Below, piece by piece: positions 1-11,714 of a stretch of 64,000 nt of DNA. Source of the stretch: Akebia trifoliata (taxonomy: Eukaryota; Streptophyta; Magnoliopsida; Ranunculales; Lardizabalaceae); assembly GCA_017979445.1 (NCBI GenBank), contig CM030710.1:12324248-12388247 (forward strand), given 5' to 3'. The notes beneath the pieces were generated by a model. It saw only the letters and a list, made by a program, of their open reading frames with translations. It made no database searches and had not been told where the DNA came from. Position 1 is the first letter of the stretch. Each line of letters starts with the position of its first letter. The translations under genes were made by a program, and so were the position numbers.

Positions 1-1000
1 AGAATGAGGGGGATTTTAAAGGAGTTTGGAGGTTATTTTAGGAGTATATTGGGGTGAAATGATGGGAAAGGGTAGAATGGTTAGGGGTTTGAAAGAGAGG
101 TGTGGGTAAATTGAAGGAGATGGAAGGGTATTTAGGGAAGGAGGGTTAAATGGGTTATTTATAACCCAAATGGGTTGGATCTCTCAACCCATTTGGGTTG
201 AGTATTAAGTGAAAGGGAAATGAATGGTGTTTGGTTGGGATTTTAATATGGTGATTGACTGGTGAGGTGAAAGGGGAGTGATGTTTGGTTTAAGAGAATG
301 GAGGGTGTAAAAGGGTGATTGATTAGGTTTTGGGAGGGTGAGGGAGATAGTGACATGTGTCAAGATATGTGAGATTAGAGGTTTAGATGAGTTGATGGGA
401 GGGGATGAGGTGTTTGATTTGATATAATAGGGGTTTATAAAGAATAATGAGAGTAGGTTAGGGGGAGGTATGGGTTTGAAGTTTTTGATTTGAACGAACA
501 GGTGTTTAAAGGGAATGATGGGGGTATGTTAGGGGGAGGTATGGGTTGGAGGTGTTTGATTTGAGAGAATGAGAGTTTATAGAGAATGATGAGGGTAGGT
601 TAGGGGGAGGTATGGGTTGGAGGTATAGGTAGATGATGTTTAGAGAAAATGTGATGGGATGGGTAGTGGGATGAGGGAGGTGAGTTGAGGTGGTGACATG
701 TGCACTTTGATGATCATGTTGATTGGTTGTGATGTTGGGTTGGGTTGAGAATTTGGTTGAATTGAATTAGCCTTAGGTGGTAGGTTGGGCTTGGGTATAG
801 TAATGGGTAGTGGATTGGATAGTAATGGATGATGCGTTGAGGTAGGTTTGGGTCCATGGGCCACGTGATAGGGTTTGGGCCAGTTATTGAAAGAAAAAAA
901 AAGAAGAATTTTTGAAGATTCGGGCTTTAGGGCTCATTCCAATTTTTATGGATTTTAGGGCATTTTGCATCTAGGACCTGGTCAAATTTGAGTGTCTACA
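1..1000 (-). mobile_element. Family R LTR (partial, minus strand, cut by window start)
   Basis: The segment ends at 1000 in GAGTGTCTACA. Read on the minus strand it begins TGTAGACACTCAAATTTGAC, matching the plus-strand LTR at 62978 (TGTAAACACCCAAATTTGAA). Both share a C-rich body on the LTR sense strand (G-rich here) with phrases such as the GACATGTG block, so they are one family in opposite orientations. It interrupts an older family P LTR that resumes at 1001. The left end and the target duplication lie outside the window. No coding capacity is seen; the 74-aa minus-strand frame at 640-864 is low-complexity Pro/Asn sequence and is not called a gene. Confidence 0.7.
437..625. repeat. Tandem repeat of about 85 bp inside the family R LTR
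   Basis: Just over two imperfect units are visible, anchored by three copies of GGGGGAGGTATGGGTT at about 461, 532 and 606. Each is followed by a TTTGATTTGA-type spacer and an AATGATGRGGGTA block. The strand is strongly G-rich. Confidence 0.7.
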
Positions 1001-1199
1001 ATCACTAACTAATCATCTTCGTGTATGACCATTTGTGTATTCTCAAAAATACAATCCCATTTGTGTATGACCATCTTTACAATACAAGTTCACTAGTAAA
1101 GATAACGAGGATTGGACCCGGATTCCAATTGTGACTCCACTCTCATACGCATCCTATACCACGTATGTGCTTGGATGTCCCTACTGTACATTCTAAGAT

Positions 1200-1356
1200 T
1201 CAAGGGGGGTACCGAGGCAAAGTGGTTTATGATTGAATCTCAGAGGCATTCTTATCATTTGGTAGATCCAAGTCCATGGCCTATTTCGGGTTCACTCGGA
1301 GCTTTGGCAACCACCGTAGGAGGTGTGATGTACATGCACCCATTTCAAGGGGGTGC
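1200..1356 (+). pseudogene. cox3: Nuclear insertion of mitochondrial cox3 5' end (NUMT)
   Basis: From the ATG at 1229 the plus strand reads an uninterrupted 43-codon match to plant mitochondrial cytochrome c oxidase subunit 3. It begins [20 protein letters not shown] and ends [13 protein letters not shown] at 1356. The full protein is about 265 residues, so only the N-terminus is present. About 29 bases upstream of the ATG (from 1200) also fail to match the surrounding LTR and probably come from the mitochondrial 5' flank. Family P LTR sequence abuts on both sides (CTACTGTACATTCTAAGAT before, GGCATTCACAAAC after about 1470), so the organelle DNA went into the LTR. The frame has no lesion, which suggests a fairly recent insertion. 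Codon 38 is CCA (Pro); I recall a C-to-U editing site at this codon in some plants, and if so the unedited base argues for DNA rather than cDNA transfer. It is not expected to be expressed. Confidence 0.88.
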
Positions 1357-1470
1357 ATGTACATCAAAAAGTAAGTCAGTACTATGGTATGGGATGCCCA
1401 AGAAGTGCTTCTTGAACTCCAAATAGGTGCAGGAATTATATCCATGGGTTTGTAAATTGTTATTGAGAAA
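1357..1470. other. Unidentified filler beside the cox3 fragment
   Basis: These roughly 110 bases do not match the family P LTR and are not recognised as cox3. They begin TGTACATCAAAAAGTAAGTC and include CAAGAAGTGCTTCTTGAACT. They may be further organelle-derived or ligated filler DNA from the same repair event. Confidence 0.4.
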
Positions 1471-1572
1471 ATTTAGGCATTCACAAACACTTTCACAGCT
1501 CATAAAATAACTACATTTACAAACTCTTTTAGGCATTCTCAAGCTCTTTAACAGCTCATAAAATACCTATAC

Positions 1573-1615
1573 TCACACACACACACACACACACACATAC
1601 ACACACACACACACA
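1573..1615. repeat. (CA)n microsatellite
   Basis: Nearly pure CA dinucleotides with one T interruption, located between the LTR copy A fragment and the MITE. Confidence 0.95.
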
Positions 1616-1633
1616 TATGGAAAATGTTCAGCA

Positions 1634-1970
1634 CCAAACATTTTGGCAAAACATTTTTTAAAACATGGGTTAGAAGTTTTGGAATGGGCTGATTTTTGGT
1701 GAGGATGATTTCTACGATGACGAGATCAGCATCACCAAAAATCAGCCCATTCCAAAACTTCTAACCCCATCAAAAATGGTTTACAAAAAATGGACAGTCC
1801 ACGATTTTTCAAATTGTAAACATGGGGCTAGAAGTTTGGGAATAGGCTGATTTTAGGTGAGGATGATCTCTTTACCGTAGAGATTATCCTGACCAAAAAT
1901 CAGCCCATTCCAAAACTTCTAACCCATGTAGGACAAAAATGGTTGGCTAAATGTTGGCCTAAATGTTTGG
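1634..1970. mobile_element. Double-hairpin MITE or foldback element
   Basis: The element is bounded by inverted CCAAACATTT at 1634 and AAATGTTTGG ending at 1970. Inside are two tandem foldbacks. In the first, 1667-1702 and 1732-1767 are perfect 36-base inverted arms around a 29-base loop. In the second, arms near 1824-1860 and 1895-1925 carry diverged versions of the same arms. No coding capacity is seen. A clear target duplication was not found, so the superfamily is unknown; foldback Mutator-like or hAT MITEs are possible. Confidence 0.7.
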
Positions 1971-2023
1971 ATGGTAAGACATGGTAGGACCGTGGTCATG
2001 CAACGGTAGGACTGTCAGTAAGT

Positions 2024-5000
2024 TGTAATACCCCATATTTTCAACTCATATCTCGAAGAAATTAAATGGTGAGATTTGGAGGAAAATATCGAAGGAGAGA
2101 CTTAGAGTAAAATATTCGAATATTATTATGATTAATTTCAAAGAAAATCAACTTCGCCATTAGATTCAAAAGGATCAGAATATATACATTAGCCTGTAAG
2201 CAAGTTTGGATGAAAAAGTTATAAAATCTTCGAATTTCGTGTTAAGTGGGATCCAAAATAGTAAAATTTTGTTAGAGAAAAAATTAAGAAAATTTGACAT
2301 AGCCATTAGATCCGTAGCAAAAAATTATTCGAAATGGAATATTCATTCGTCACATTTCGAGTCCGAATAATCAAGTTACGGTCGAATTAGAAGCGATGAG
2401 AAGAAAATTACAAATATACCCTCCTCACTTTCCATTTTAAAAGAAAATTTGTTTTCTTTTATTCCTTTCTCTTCTTCACCATAGAACCAAATGATAACCA
2501 CTTTCAATTCAAGGGTTTCAACCCATTCCCATCAAGTTCTAGTCCGATCGAGGCCGAGTTGAAACTCGACGAAGAAGGCAAAGTTTTCGGGCATGACGAG
2601 AACTACAACTTCACCATCTTTGGTTGTCCATTCTCGTTCATTTTCCCCATCCTCCATCAAAAACCAGCAGTAGGGGTTTTGATCTTACCCATTTGGAGTT
2701 CCACCTAGCTTGAAGAAGAGTGATCCATCGTTGTTGGGGGAGGAAGGACACCTCCATCGAGGATTTCGCAACTAACCCTACCGTTGGGTCCCAAAATCAT
2801 TTCAACCTCGAGTCTTTGTTGCCAACCTTTGATTTTCGAGTTAGTTAAGCCTGTCCGACAACCACAACCAGGTAAGGGACTCTCAATTCTTAGTAGTAAC
2901 CTTAGATTTCGAAAATGTACATTTAGGTTGTTTTAACAAAACTTATTGTTTGTTTTAAATCATAGAAATATTTGTTTGAATTGAAATTCTTGCTAGAAAT
3001 AGAGATTTGATGTGTTTTATTTATGTTTTAAATGATTAAATTTGTGGGTGGGTAGAAGGGTTTGAAGAACGGAATAAAAATCAAAAGAATGGATCGAAAT
3101 TCGCGAGAAAGTTCAGTACTGTTGGCTAGACCATCGGTCCCACCGACACCCACCAATGAGCATTATTTCGGTTCCACCGACAGAATGAAGCTTTTGTTGT
3201 CGATAATTACCTTCTGTCGGCAGAAACCGTCGATACCACCTACAAAACAAGCTTCTGTCGTCGACAGCATTTTTCTGAGTCAAAAACAGACTCTGACTCT
3301 TGACTTGACTTTCCCAGTGCCTATACTTGATTTTCCACCTTCTATTTCATTAAAAACATTTAAGTAAATGTCCTCTTTCATTTACTTTAAGTTCTTTAAT
3401 GAAATTAAGGTTATACCTCCCATTTTGGAACAATGGGAATGGTTTCAAGATCCAAATCTCAAACGATCAAAATCCGTATTTTGATTTTAAGAACAAAATG
3501 TAAATTTCGACGTTTTTAATAAATTTTCAAAATGTAATAACTTTCGCGTTACTTTAAATTAGGCTATAAATTTATATGGTGTCAAATCTCGTGCTTGAGG
3601 CTTTCATTTTCGAAAATCCGTTTTCAATTTCGAGAATTTTGAAATTTTGAGTTTCTGACACTTAGCCAAATTTCCACCAGTTTTCCTTGTCTTTAACAGC
3701 CTTAGTCCCGTGCATCGCCGGGACCTCATTTTGAATAAACTTTGATGGTTTTCGATGGAAAGACCAAAAGTGACTTTGAAAGATTGAAAATGAATAGGTT
3801 GATTGAAAAAGATCAAAAGTGAGAATGTCGAGAGAATGAAAAAATGGGATGATCGATAAAATGTCAGTCACACCTGAGGGGTGACGTCTGTATTTTACAT
3901 TGTATGTTGTATTTAGGTTAGTGAAAAGATATCCAAGTTATTAATGAAAAGGTTGCATGTTTATTTAAGATTATGTTAGCGCGTGCGCTGAGTACTGTTA
4001 TTTATTTTAGGCCGGGTGCCCATAGTTGCATGGTAGGAATTGGATATCTATTCTCAACCCTGTTCTATTAATTTCTATTTTATTTTAAATGAAAAACAAA
4101 ATATATATATGTGTAATTATTTTGTGAGCTGTTAAAGGGTCTATGAATGCCTGAACGGATAGTGCGTCACATCATCCAGAGGGGTGCACTATCCTGGGAT
4201 GTACGGTAGAGACCATCAAGTTCAAACGCGGTATGGGACGTGTATGAGAGTGGAGTCACAACTAGAATCCGGGTCAATTCCTTTCTTATCTTTACTAGTG
4301 AACGTGTATTGTAAAAGTAGTCGTATACGAGTGGAGTGTTATTTTGAGAATCACATGCACGCCTGATAGGCATAGACGAAAATGATTAGTCAGTGATCAC
4401 TAACAATCTAGTAGTAGTCAAACGTTTTGACACATCGAAAAGAGACTCATTGCTTGTGGTCACATCAAATGGTCCGTCTAAGCCGGATAAATGGTCCCAC
4501 AAGCGTGGTAAACAGCGATCACCCACAAAATCAGGAACTACGATGTTATTGAGGAATATCAAGTCCTGACAGGGAGTGATCCAGTTGTGAATCCCAACTC
4601 TTTAATTCCAATACTCCACCACTTGTATTATGTATCTGTTGTTATATTTCAAATTATAAACTGAAAAACATGTTTATTATTTCAATGTTGTTAACGGTAT
4701 TTGCATATAATGAAAAATATATAATGAGTATGGATGATTAATGTTATGTGTAACTTTTAAACTGTTTAGTTGCTCATCCTTGGCTACATGTACTAATTGA
4801 TCGTATTTTATTTTATAAAACCTTGCATGTATTAAAATGTTTAGTATGCTTTATTCGATCATGTTTAGGAAGGGTTATTAGTAAGAATTGGCTGTGGACT
4901 TATTAGGTAACTCTCGTTACTCACCCTTTCCTTCCTATTTTTTTTTTAGTTTTAGCACTTGCAGTTACCGAGGCAGGCGTAGAGTCAGTAATTGAGGAGT

Positions 5001-5392
5001 ATCTGGTCAGTCAGAGCGACGATTAGAGTTTATTTTGTGGTGAGCACTAGGGCTACATCCCTTAGTGTTGTCAGTTTCATCCAGGATGTATGCAGTTTTT
5101 GGATTGAGAGTTTAGGCCTATGTTAGAGTGAGAATATTTTGGTAAGCCTGTATATGGTTAAATCTTCCGCACTTTGATGTACTTACATGTTAGATGTAAT
5201 TCGTCTTCCACTGTTAATTTCCTATATTTACATCTGTATATACAGATTTTGTTATATATTGGATTTACAGATTTTCGAATTCCGTAGAATGCTAACATAA
5301 ACAAAGGGGGCCATGTCCAAATTTCGAGGTGCCACCTAGTACCTTGGGATTTGGCCTTAGGGTTTTGTGTTAGTGTTTGGCGGGATGCCACA
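2024..5392 (-). mobile_element. Family P solo LTR copy B (complete, minus strand)
   Basis: It starts TGTAATACCCCATATTTTCA at 2024 and ends in TTTGGCGGGATGCCACA at 5392. A perfect 5-bp target duplication TAAGT lies at 2019-2023 and 5393-5397. On the minus strand it is colinear with solo LTR F (53640-57087), including the CCGAC-rich segment (about 3120-3260) and the CTATCAGGC block. At 3,369 bp with no gag, pol, primer site or polypurine tract, it is a solo LTR left by LTR-LTR recombination. The termini and great length resemble Del/Tekay-type chromovirus LTRs, but without an internal region that lineage is a guess. Small frames inside (3062-3367 plus; 3604-3871 minus; 4184-4366) look like chance frames. 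Confidence 0.88.
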
Positions 5393-5397
5393 TAAGT

Positions 5398-6315
5398 AGT
5401 CAACTATGCGAAATTTGATTTTTTGCCAATTTTTCAAGTTTTTCACTCATCTTCAATTTTCTAATCCACTCACATATAATTGTTAAAATAAAGTGAAAAC
5501 ACATCAACCAATGAGGGTGTTGGCATGATTTAAAATAAACAAAGCAACATTCAATGATTTAAAAACAAACAATAAGTTTTGTTAAAAACCTAAATGCAAG
5601 TTTTCGAAATCTATGGCTACTATTAAAAATTGAGAGTCCTTTACATGGTTTGTGGTTGTCAGACATGATGAGCTAGCTTGGAAATCACGGATTTACAACG
5701 AGGAACTCGGGGTGGAGTGGGTTTGGTTGCAAACTAATGATGGTTAGCAAAGCTTCTCGTTAACAGCACTCTCATTTTCCTTCTATGATGAAAGATAGAT
5801 CTAACTCATAACTCGATGAAGCTCTCGAATTGAATGCGTTGAGATTCATTCGAACTATGCGGCTGATTTTTTATGGCGGATGGGGAAGATGAACGAAAAT
5901 GGGCAAACAACGATGGTGGGGTTGTAGATCTTGTCGAAACCGACAACTTTGCCTTATTCTTTGAGGTTCAACTCGACCTCGTTCTTAACAGATCTTGAAG
6001 AGAATGAGTTAAAACCCTTGGGTTGAGAATCAATTGGGTGTGGGTTCTTTGGAGAAGAAAAGAATGAGTTAAAAAGAAAGTCAATTTTTTTTTATAAAGG
6101 GCTGAGGGCATTTTTGGTATTTTCCACTTTTTTTTATTTTTTACGGTAACTTGACTATTCTGACTCGAAAATGACAAATGAATATTTCATTCTAAATAAT
6201 TTTTTGTTGCGGGCCTAATGGTACAATCGAATTTTTCTGATTCTTGCTCTAACAGAAATTCACCCTTTTTATATCCCACTCGACACAAAATTCGAGGATT
6301 TTTCTGATTCTTGCT
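5398..6315 (+). mobile_element. Family P LTR copy A, right fragment
   Basis: It continues the plus-strand LTR of 1001-1570 and aligns with 56030-56880 of copy F: the AAAATTGAGAGTCCTTTACA block at about 5619, the TTCGTTCTTAAC-like block, and the ACTCGAAAATGACAAATGA block. It stops near 6315, about 200-250 bases before the expected LTR terminus, so it is truncated where the Athila-like sequence begins. Confidence 0.7.
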
Positions 6316-6358
6316 CTAACTGAATGATATTTCTTTTGAAGAATCTGATAATGTGCTG

Positions 6359-7830
6359 TGATAAGTGCTTAAAAGTATATAAAATTGAAGCATTTATTAT
6401 GGCACTTGTTAAACTTTACAACCTAGATGTTAAAATTTTAACGTGTAAAAGTGTATTTTCAAATGAACAAACTCTACATGCATTTTTATATTAAATATGA
6501 TAAAATGTATAGATCAGAAATCACTTAAAAACATGTGTGTTTACAGGAAAATCTAAAAAAATAAAAAATATTCAAGAAATCAAAACCTGGATTTGAGCCT
6601 TGTTCTACAATCAAGAAGACCTAAAAGAAATCTGAAAGTCAATTAAGAGTTGACTGAGTCTAGTTGACCACGGTGAAGGTGAAAGAAAATGCTTTATAAT
6701 TGATCCCAATCTCCTATATTTCAATGATTATTGCATCTTATGACCATAGTTTCATCAGATATGACAAGACAAGAATTTTATATTAATAATTCCAATTTTG
6801 CTAGAAGATATGTTGCAAACTTATCGTAACATGGTAAAATTGGATATTACAGCTTGTTAAATCACAATAGCTTCCAATGATTGTTGGAGTTGATATTGTG
6901 GACTTTGCAAAGTTGTGAGTATTGGTGAGTGGTAATTTTTTATATTTCATGAATTGTAATTGTTGAAATTGAGTTGTAATATTTAACTTTGAGTGGTAAG
7001 ATTGTGAGCTCTCTCCCATTCTAAATAGGAGGAGAAAATGTTGAAGAAGCATTATGTAATTTGTGAGGGTAGAATTTCTTGTGTAATCTCTTTTGTTCTT
7101 TATTTATTTTATAAAATAGAAGAAAGGATTTGGTGTACACGTCAAATTCACGAGCAAGATCAATTCTCCCATTATCTCTAATCTCTTTCTTTTATCTTTT
7201 AATTTATTTTGATCTTGCAATGATGTGGGGCTAATCCCTCCATAGAGAGGTCGATGAAGCCAAGAGCAAGATGATCTTTTTTTTAATTTCAATTCCTCTG
7301 AAATTTTTATTTTTCGTAATTATTTATCTTTCATTAATATTATCTTTTTACTAATTATGCTTGTAATTGAGATAATCTATACTTGGATTAAAGATCGAAA
7401 TAGATTATTTCCATGAAGGTAATTAGCTATAAGGATTCAATTCTTTAATCAAAGTTGGAATCATGACCTAAGACCCGATAAATAATACTTCAAAGAAATC
7501 CATACTGATTCATGTATAAATACCTGCTAAATGGATTGAGACAAAAAGAAAATTAATTAATTGGTTAAAGTTTAGATAACTTGTTCGAGGTGGAATCGAC
7601 CCCTCTATTTTAACTACTATCGCATTTCTTTACTTTTACAATTTAAATTCTTAGGTTAAAATTCCAACAAAAATCGGTTTGAACTCCCTCGATCTCTTTA
7701 GTTTGAACTATTGATAAAAATTAGATTACGACTTGTTTTCTTCTGGATCAACCTTTTCTTGCCAATCTAAGGAAGAAAACTTTTGTATTTATTCCATCAC
7801 GTAAAGATATCACCAGAATTATGACGAACA
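6359..7830 (+). mobile_element. Decayed Athila-like LTR
   Basis: The segment begins TGATAAGTGCTTAAAAG, the usual start of Athila-lineage LTRs, and ends ATGACGAACA just before a primer-site-like sequence. Its length of about 1.47 kb is normal for Athila. No partner LTR or pol was recognised downstream, so the element is truncated. The assignment rests on terminal sequence and the adjoining primer site. Confidence 0.5.
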
Positions 7831-7832
7831 AA

Positions 7833-7850
7833 TTGGCACTGCTGCTGGAA
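7833..7850 (+). promoter_or_regulatory. Degenerate primer-binding site, tRNA-Asp type
   Basis: TGGCACTGCTGCTGGAAA differs from the Athila-type tRNA-Asp primer site (TGGCGCCGTTGCCGGGGA) only by transitions, 12 of 18 positions being identical. This is consistent with deamination decay of a silenced element. Confidence 0.45.
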
Positions 7851-8330
7851 AACTTTTTCATTTCAATTTTTATGAAATTTAACTTAAAGAAAAATCAGTT
7901 TCTATCAGCACCAAAAAGTTTTTTAGAACACAAAAATTTTATCATTGTTCCAATCTAGTTTGTATTAACAAATTAACACATTTAATTTTTTGTCAATTTC
8001 ACCGCGGTGCATTTAAAGTTACACATAAACCAATGGAATTTCTTGGTTTGGCTTATTTGGTCTTTTGGATTGTAAAACGAATTCGAAAGAAATAATTGGT
8101 ATTCATAATAAAAAAAATTTTTGCTGTAGTATAACTTGTCTTAGTTTCTGAAAATCTATGTGCAGATAATAAAGGAAAAGATTTTATACCCCAATTGTTC
8201 CTACAATCTGTGATATGAACTTTTAGCTATCAATTTGTTTATAATCCACCATAGATAAATTACATTTGTCATTCGATCATGAATTGTAATTGAAATTTTT
8301 TATGAAATTACTTTAGGAAGGATGCATGTG
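7851..8330 (+). mobile_element. Leader remnant downstream of the Athila-like primer site
   Basis: AT-rich sequence directly follows the primer site. No open frame or gag domain is visible. The boundary with the next region is not sharp. Confidence 0.3.
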
Positions 8331-9230
8331 CCATCACATTATGTACTTAACAAACAAACATACACACAGAAGCCACTTATGTATTTTCCAAAAATAAAAA
8401 AGTACAAAAGCTTAAATATTACTTGGAAGAGCTTAGGGAACTCAAGCTAGAGGTTTTTTCATCAATGCCTGGAAAAAAATCATTAAATCAAATCCAACCC
8501 AACCATTAAACATGCTCAAGGAAATATGCAAATGGCATTCAATGAAAAATTAGCGGGACCACACTTAAAAGGTGAATCATCTTTGTAGTCTTTCAGTTTA
8601 AAGTGAAATACTTTAAAGTGCAGAACATTACATGCCATCAATATGAACAGAATTGGTGAGATTATCAAAAGTCTCTGCTCTGTCATGTCCATTCTTGCAA
8701 ACCAGGAATTTTGGCAATGCTGAAACAAAACTTCCATAACCAGTCAGTTAACATGTTTTACCACGCTGCACCAAGTATCTTGTTTTCAAGATTACTGGTG
8801 CTTTTAAGATTTCAAGGATCAAATCACTCAATCATTTTATATAGGCACCACTGTGATGATTGTGAGGAATTTGACTCAGTAATTTATTAAGCTTTTGACA
8901 TAAAAAAGGATGAATAGAAATATGACAACTTACCTGAAGTAGTTTAGTAGAATCATACTTACTTGAATATCAATTTTCCAGTTAATAGATCTAGATTTAT
9001 TTCCCTACTTAAAGAGTTGTTCTAGACATGCCTGATACATAAGGATTTCATCTTCAGTGCTCCTACTTAAAATATTAAGTAACACCCCATATTGCCTCTA
9101 ATTTAAGCACAATAGATAATAAAGAAAAAAACATCCAAGAAGTTTCTCAAGTTCACTATTGTTCAAAAGAAACAAATTCTCGAAAGCATATAGCTAAAAT
9201 TTGTTTCAACATGACAAGATGACACTTACA
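8331..9230. other. Unassigned AT-rich stretch
   Basis: No convincing gene or repeat terminus is seen. A short minus-strand stretch at about 8655-8745 (frame reading LPKFLVCKNGHDRAETFDN) looks protein-like but I cannot identify it. It is followed by (CACTA-type) palindromes at 9249. Confidence 0.4.
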
Positions 9231-9248
9231 CAATGTGAAAAAAGCCCA

Positions 9249-9491
9249 AATTTGACGGCCTTAGACTGTCAGATTTCATAAAATGCAATGGACCAAGAGG
9301 TCGAATTGGTTCGAATTTTTCATTGTCAAATTTTTTTTTGGCAGGTCAAAACTATCAAATTAATGAAGGATGAGAGAAATTCGACAGCTCTGAGCCGTCA
9401 AATCTGGGAACATCAATCAAGAATTTCAACCGTCCTAGACTGTCAAAATTCAGTTTCTAAAATTCATGGGCCTTGGCCCGTTAAATTTTTA
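9249..9491. repeat. Cluster of four short palindromes, CACTA subterminal-like
   Basis: Variants of one imperfect palindrome recur: TTTGACGGCCTTAGACTGTC (9254), GACAGCTCTGAGCCGTCAAA (9382), ACCGTCCTAGACTGTCAAAA (9429) and GGGCCTTGGCCCGTTAAATT (9469). Such subterminal arrays typify CACTA ends, where they bind the TNPA-type protein. A minus-strand En/Spm transposase remnant lies 1.1 kb downstream. No CACTA terminus with a 3-bp duplication was located. Confidence 0.5.
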
Positions 9492-10579
9492 TGTCAAACT
9501 TTCCAGTTTTCACGTAGTGTTAGATCAACAACATTGTGAGCTATTATAAGCCAATACACCATAGGCTTTTGAGAAGGAAAATAAATTGACAATGTTATCA
9601 CCCTCTATACATTTATGCTTCAGTCCAGCATATATAAAGTACCTACAAGAATTAATCGCAGAAGCTCAAGCTCAAAATATAATTGAAAAATGACATAGGA
9701 TTCAAGTGACCAAAATTACTAACTGGATAGTCAATGAGGATGATGATCACCTATTTTATCTAAATAGAAGCCATTAATTGATTTTCGATATTCCAATCAA
9801 TGCGGGAAAATTGATAGCAAAACCGAGATATCCATGATTTTGGATAAGGCCAATATATACTTGCTCGTATATATTATCTACATCAAGCCAAGAGCTAGAA
9901 CTTTTGCATAGATCCAAAATCCTTTGGATTAAACAAAACAAACAAATACTTAAATAGAGTTCTAGGGAAGTTGAAAAGGAAACAAAATCAAATTTTCTTC
10001 TGGGGAATCGGCTTATCATGTCCATCGGGATATTTAACTTGGTTGGGTTTGGGAGTTACCTTGAGAAGAGGTTTTGGTATGTAAGTCATTGATGGGTTGC
10101 ATTGATTTATGACACTAACAAGCTTTGGTATGTGTTTGGCCTGTTGAACACGATGTTACACAAGATGCAGAGAAACATAGAATAGTTCAAAATTAAATAA
10201 ATCATTGAAAACAATAACTCTAGAGAAAGAGACAAATCACCTCTAGGCTAAAGAGCAGCACAATTTCTTTGTGTTAGCATTTGATGCACCAAACGAGATG
10301 TGGTACCTCATTATAGAGGGGAACTAAGTGCTAATAAAATGACACATGAAATTCAATTAACACCTCCCAACTAATTTTTAGTCCAATATAAAATGTTTAC
10401 ACAATGAAAGAATAATAAAGCAAAATTATCCATCTATAAATGAATTTCCAAAAATAAATTGACTTGCATCACATCCAAAACTATATAATGTCTAGCACAC
10501 AAGTATTTCAAACCCATCTATTATTTATAAACCAAAAAAACAAATTGAAATCAACCAAAGTATTCCTTGCAAACAAAAA
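9492..10579. other. Unassigned AT-rich stretch
   Basis: No coding region or repeat boundary was recognised. It probably belongs to the same DNA-transposon debris as its neighbours. Confidence 0.35.
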
Positions 10580-11275
10580 GATTGTGTATCCATAAATGGA
10601 CTACTAACATTCATCATCGGGTGGTTGAGTTGAGGAGTTGGGTATGCCTCAAACTACAAATTTTTTTTATCAATGAATTAGTTAAATTAATTTATTGTAG
10701 AAATTAAATAAAGTACTGTTAAAATGTCGTGAGTAGAAAATAAGCTTACATGTTTACTTAAATTTTAAAAAATAGCACATAAGTTCATTCATCTCAACCA
10801 TGTTAGCTTCTTGCTTCTCATTCTGCTTTGTTAATTCATCTTCTAAGATTTTCACCTTATCCCTCAAAAAACTGACCTCTTCAGTAGTTTGGGTGGATGA
10901 GGAGAGGCCTTGGGTAGTTGATGCAAACTAATAACTCGTTGTTGTCGATCCCATGCCCATTCCATGAATACGACCAGGTTTCTCGGGTCCCAAGACCTAA
11001 CTGTAGATATCATCCTTAATAATGCTATCTAGGGAACCCTATGGTAAGACATCTAGTAACTCCTTCATCTTATCCTACACAAACATATGGAATGGTTTGG
11101 TTACTTTAATTAATAATTAGTGAACATGAACAATTATTAAAAAATAACTAATTGAAATAATTCAATAGTAATGTACTTACTATTTTTTCTACTACAACAT
11201 CAATGACATGGACAACTTTTTTGGTAGTATGGCCTCGACGGGAGGGAGTCATAGGCGCACTCATTTCTTTTTATT
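10580..11275 (-). pseudogene. En/Spm (CACTA) plant transposase remnant, Transposase_24-like
   Basis: Read on the minus strand from about 11270, a start-like exon reads MSAPMTPSRRGHTTKK. Later pieces read KELLDVLP and then LGPEKPGRIHGMGMGSTTT, followed by a heptad-rich helix, VSFLRDKVKILEDELTKQNE. The G-P-x-x-x-G-R-x-x-G-x-G motif followed by a coiled coil is the signature of the plant Ptta/En/Spm transposase family (TNPA-like DNA-binding protein). Stops inside (after LP, after TSY) show it is dead. The same motif occurs at 25880-26060, so two CACTA copies of related type are in the window. Introns are likely between the blocks. Confidence 0.6.
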
Positions 11276-11299
11276 AATAGATTTTTGTTAAAGCACTTA

Positions 11300-11714
11300 T
11301 GAGTCGCCCCACCAAACGCTAACACAAAGCTCCATGTCAGATCTCGAGGCAATAAGTGGCGTCTCTAAATTTTGGCATGGTCTTCTCTGTTTATGTTAGC
11401 ATTCTAAAGTGTTAAATACCTGCACCTGATAAATGACATACACTATATCCTACATATATACATACAAAATAGAATAATAATGGAAGTCTATATACATCTA
11501 ATAACGTATGATAAATCAGAGTGTGGAAGAAGAAATTTATTTACAGGATTATATAGAAACTCTTTACTCTAATAAAATTCCTAACACTCAAAATCAAAAT
11601 CTATATTACTATCTGGACAATCTGACGTCGGTAGGTATAGTCGAGTATTTACCATAAAAAAGACTATGGTCGTCTATCTGACGTATTAGATAATCCTCAC
11701 TCGTGTTCTACATC
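11300..11714 (+). mobile_element. Family P LTR copy C, left fragment
   Basis: It begins TGAGTCGCCCCACCAAACGC and carries the same first 410 bp as copies D, E and F (AGATCTCGAGG, CTCTGTTTATGTTA, TATATACATC blocks). It is split at 11714 by LTR D and resumes at 24729. Confidence 0.75.

Larger units (their letters stand above)
1001..1570 (+). mobile_element. Family P LTR copy A, left fragment
   Basis: The sequence aligns with 54630-54920 of solo LTR F: the ATCATCTTCGT block, the TTCACTAGTAAAGATAA block, GTGACTCCACTCTCATACGC, and the downstream GGCATTCACAAAC and CAGCTCATAAAATA blocks. It starts about 1 kb into the LTR because a family R LTR landed at 1000. It is broken internally by the cox3 fragment and filler (1200-1470), and resumes at about 5398 beyond a MITE and solo LTR B. 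Confidence 0.75.

Noticed and set aside
8640..8760. Possible minus-strand exon (LPKFLVCKNGHDRAETFDN)
   Set aside because: Short, with no recognised family and no clear splice signals on both sides.
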